Source: Bacteroidia bacterium (GTDB taxonomy: Bacteria > Bacteroidota > Bacteroidia > JABEUT01). Taken from it: a DNA stretch of 15,037 nucleotides. A model generated the notes under the pieces. The model had not been told where the DNA came from. It did not search any database and saw nothing but the letters and a program-made list of their open reading frames with translations. The position numbers were made by a program, and so were the translations under genes. Below are positions 14,569 to 15,037 of this stretch, piece after piece; the stretch's first letter is position 1; each line of letters begins with the position of its first letter. The DNA is taken from the NCBI GenBank assembly GCA_013044305.1, contig JABEUT010000136.1, forward strand, positions 1 through 15,037, given 5' to 3'.

Positions 14569-15037
14569 AAGACGCTACACTCTAAATATACATAATTCTC
14601 AGAAAGATTCATTGTTCCAGAAAGAAGGCAATTAAAATGATTAGGGAGCCGCTATACTGATAGAAAGTTTTATTTAATTCAGTATCATCAGCATTTTAGT
14701 TTATACGAAATTACTTGCTTTAATAGTTATGAACTAAATATATCGCAAACCTTAAAGACCAAGAAAGAAAAGATGCTATTGTCGGGTTCGAAGATTTTGT
14801 AAAAGAGTTAAAGAAATTCTTTAACTAATCCCCTATTCCCACTAAGCTGTGCTTCGTGGGATAATAATCAACTATTTGAACTTAAATCCTTTCAGTACTG
14901 CATATTCAAAAATAACATTTCTATTAGTAAGCCGGCTCGCTTACCAAAATAAATTTATACAATAGCCACTAGTGATTAATTAGTTATACATTCACTTTAT
15001 ATTAATCAGTTATTAATAATTACGAATGAGATCAAAG
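14569..15037. other. AT-rich region without an intact gene; possible convergent gene remnants
   Basis: No start-bearing frame of useful length is seen. A plus-strand frame at 14733-14828 stays open for 31 codons and ends in TAA; it reads like real protein (VGFEDFVKELKKFFN at its end) but has no ATG, GTG or TTG. A minus-strand frame at 14940-14875, ending in TAG at 14874-14872, gives 22 codons ending EYAVLKGFKFK, also without a start. A hairpin lies between them. I cannot name either fragment. Confidence 0.4.
14837..14861. terminator. Imperfect hairpin between two convergent open tails
   Basis: TCCCACTAAGC (14837-14847) pairs with GCTTCGTGGGA (14851-14861) with one T/C mismatch and a TGT loop. 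It sits 8 bases after one open tail (stop ending 14828) and 10 bases before the opposing one, the place expected for a bidirectional terminator. It is not followed by a strong T run. Confidence 0.35.

Overview
The window looks like a chromosomal segment of a Bacteroidota bacterium, probably near Chitinophagales/Sphingobacteriales. Supporting signs are: secreted proteins carrying type IX secretion system (T9SS) sorting domains of both kinds (type A 'YPNP...' and type B gliding-motility-associated 'VPDAFSPG...'), several TAnnTTTG -7 boxes upstream of genes, weak ribosome-binding sites, and a small RidA/TruB/NadK/Mla/MutL gene set with phylum-like sequences. No rRNA, tRNA, CRISPR array, prophage or insertion sequence was seen.

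Layout. Positions 13-2103 (+) hold a large secreted T9SS cargo with a choice-of-anchor J-like domain, an Omp28-like thioredoxin-fold region and a type A tail, closed by a strong terminator at 2118-2156. Positions 2157-3246 are a gene-poor, decayed stretch: an HTH regulator broken by an in-frame TAA (2313-2534, -), a divergent small hypothetical ORF (2634-2825, +), and an orphan T9SS sorting domain with no cargo (2894-3211, -). Next, on the minus strand, come a secreted six-unit NHL beta-propeller with a type A tail (3247-4593) and, upstream of it, NAD kinase (4627-5517). A divergent promoter region separates nadK from a plus-strand pair: an exported RidA-family protein (5665-6129) and the tRNA pseudouridine-55 synthase TruB (6131-6808).

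Convergent to truB is a tight five-gene minus-strand operon, transcribed from 11852 down to 6816: mutL, two rhomboid intramembrane proteases, an MlaE-type lipid ABC permease and its MlaF-type ATPase. Gene gaps are 1, 15, -4 and 57 bases. A 390-base gap then contains a perfect 11-bp hairpin. After it, 12244-14568 (+) encodes a 774-residue secreted protein with a PKD domain and a type B T9SS tail. The last 469 bases (14569-15037) are AT-rich, without an intact gene; they hold two short convergent reading-frame tails flanking a hairpin.

Functionally, most of the window concerns the envelope: T9SS cargo, intramembrane proteolysis and lipid transport. It is mixed with housekeeping genes (nadK, truB, mutL). 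I see no clear undescribed multi-gene system. The points most worth checking are the degenerate endonuclease motif in MutL, the mutL-rhomboid-rhomboid-mlaEF operon lacking an adjacent MCE gene, the exported RidA coupled to truB, and the broken regulator and orphan sorting domain in 2157-3246.
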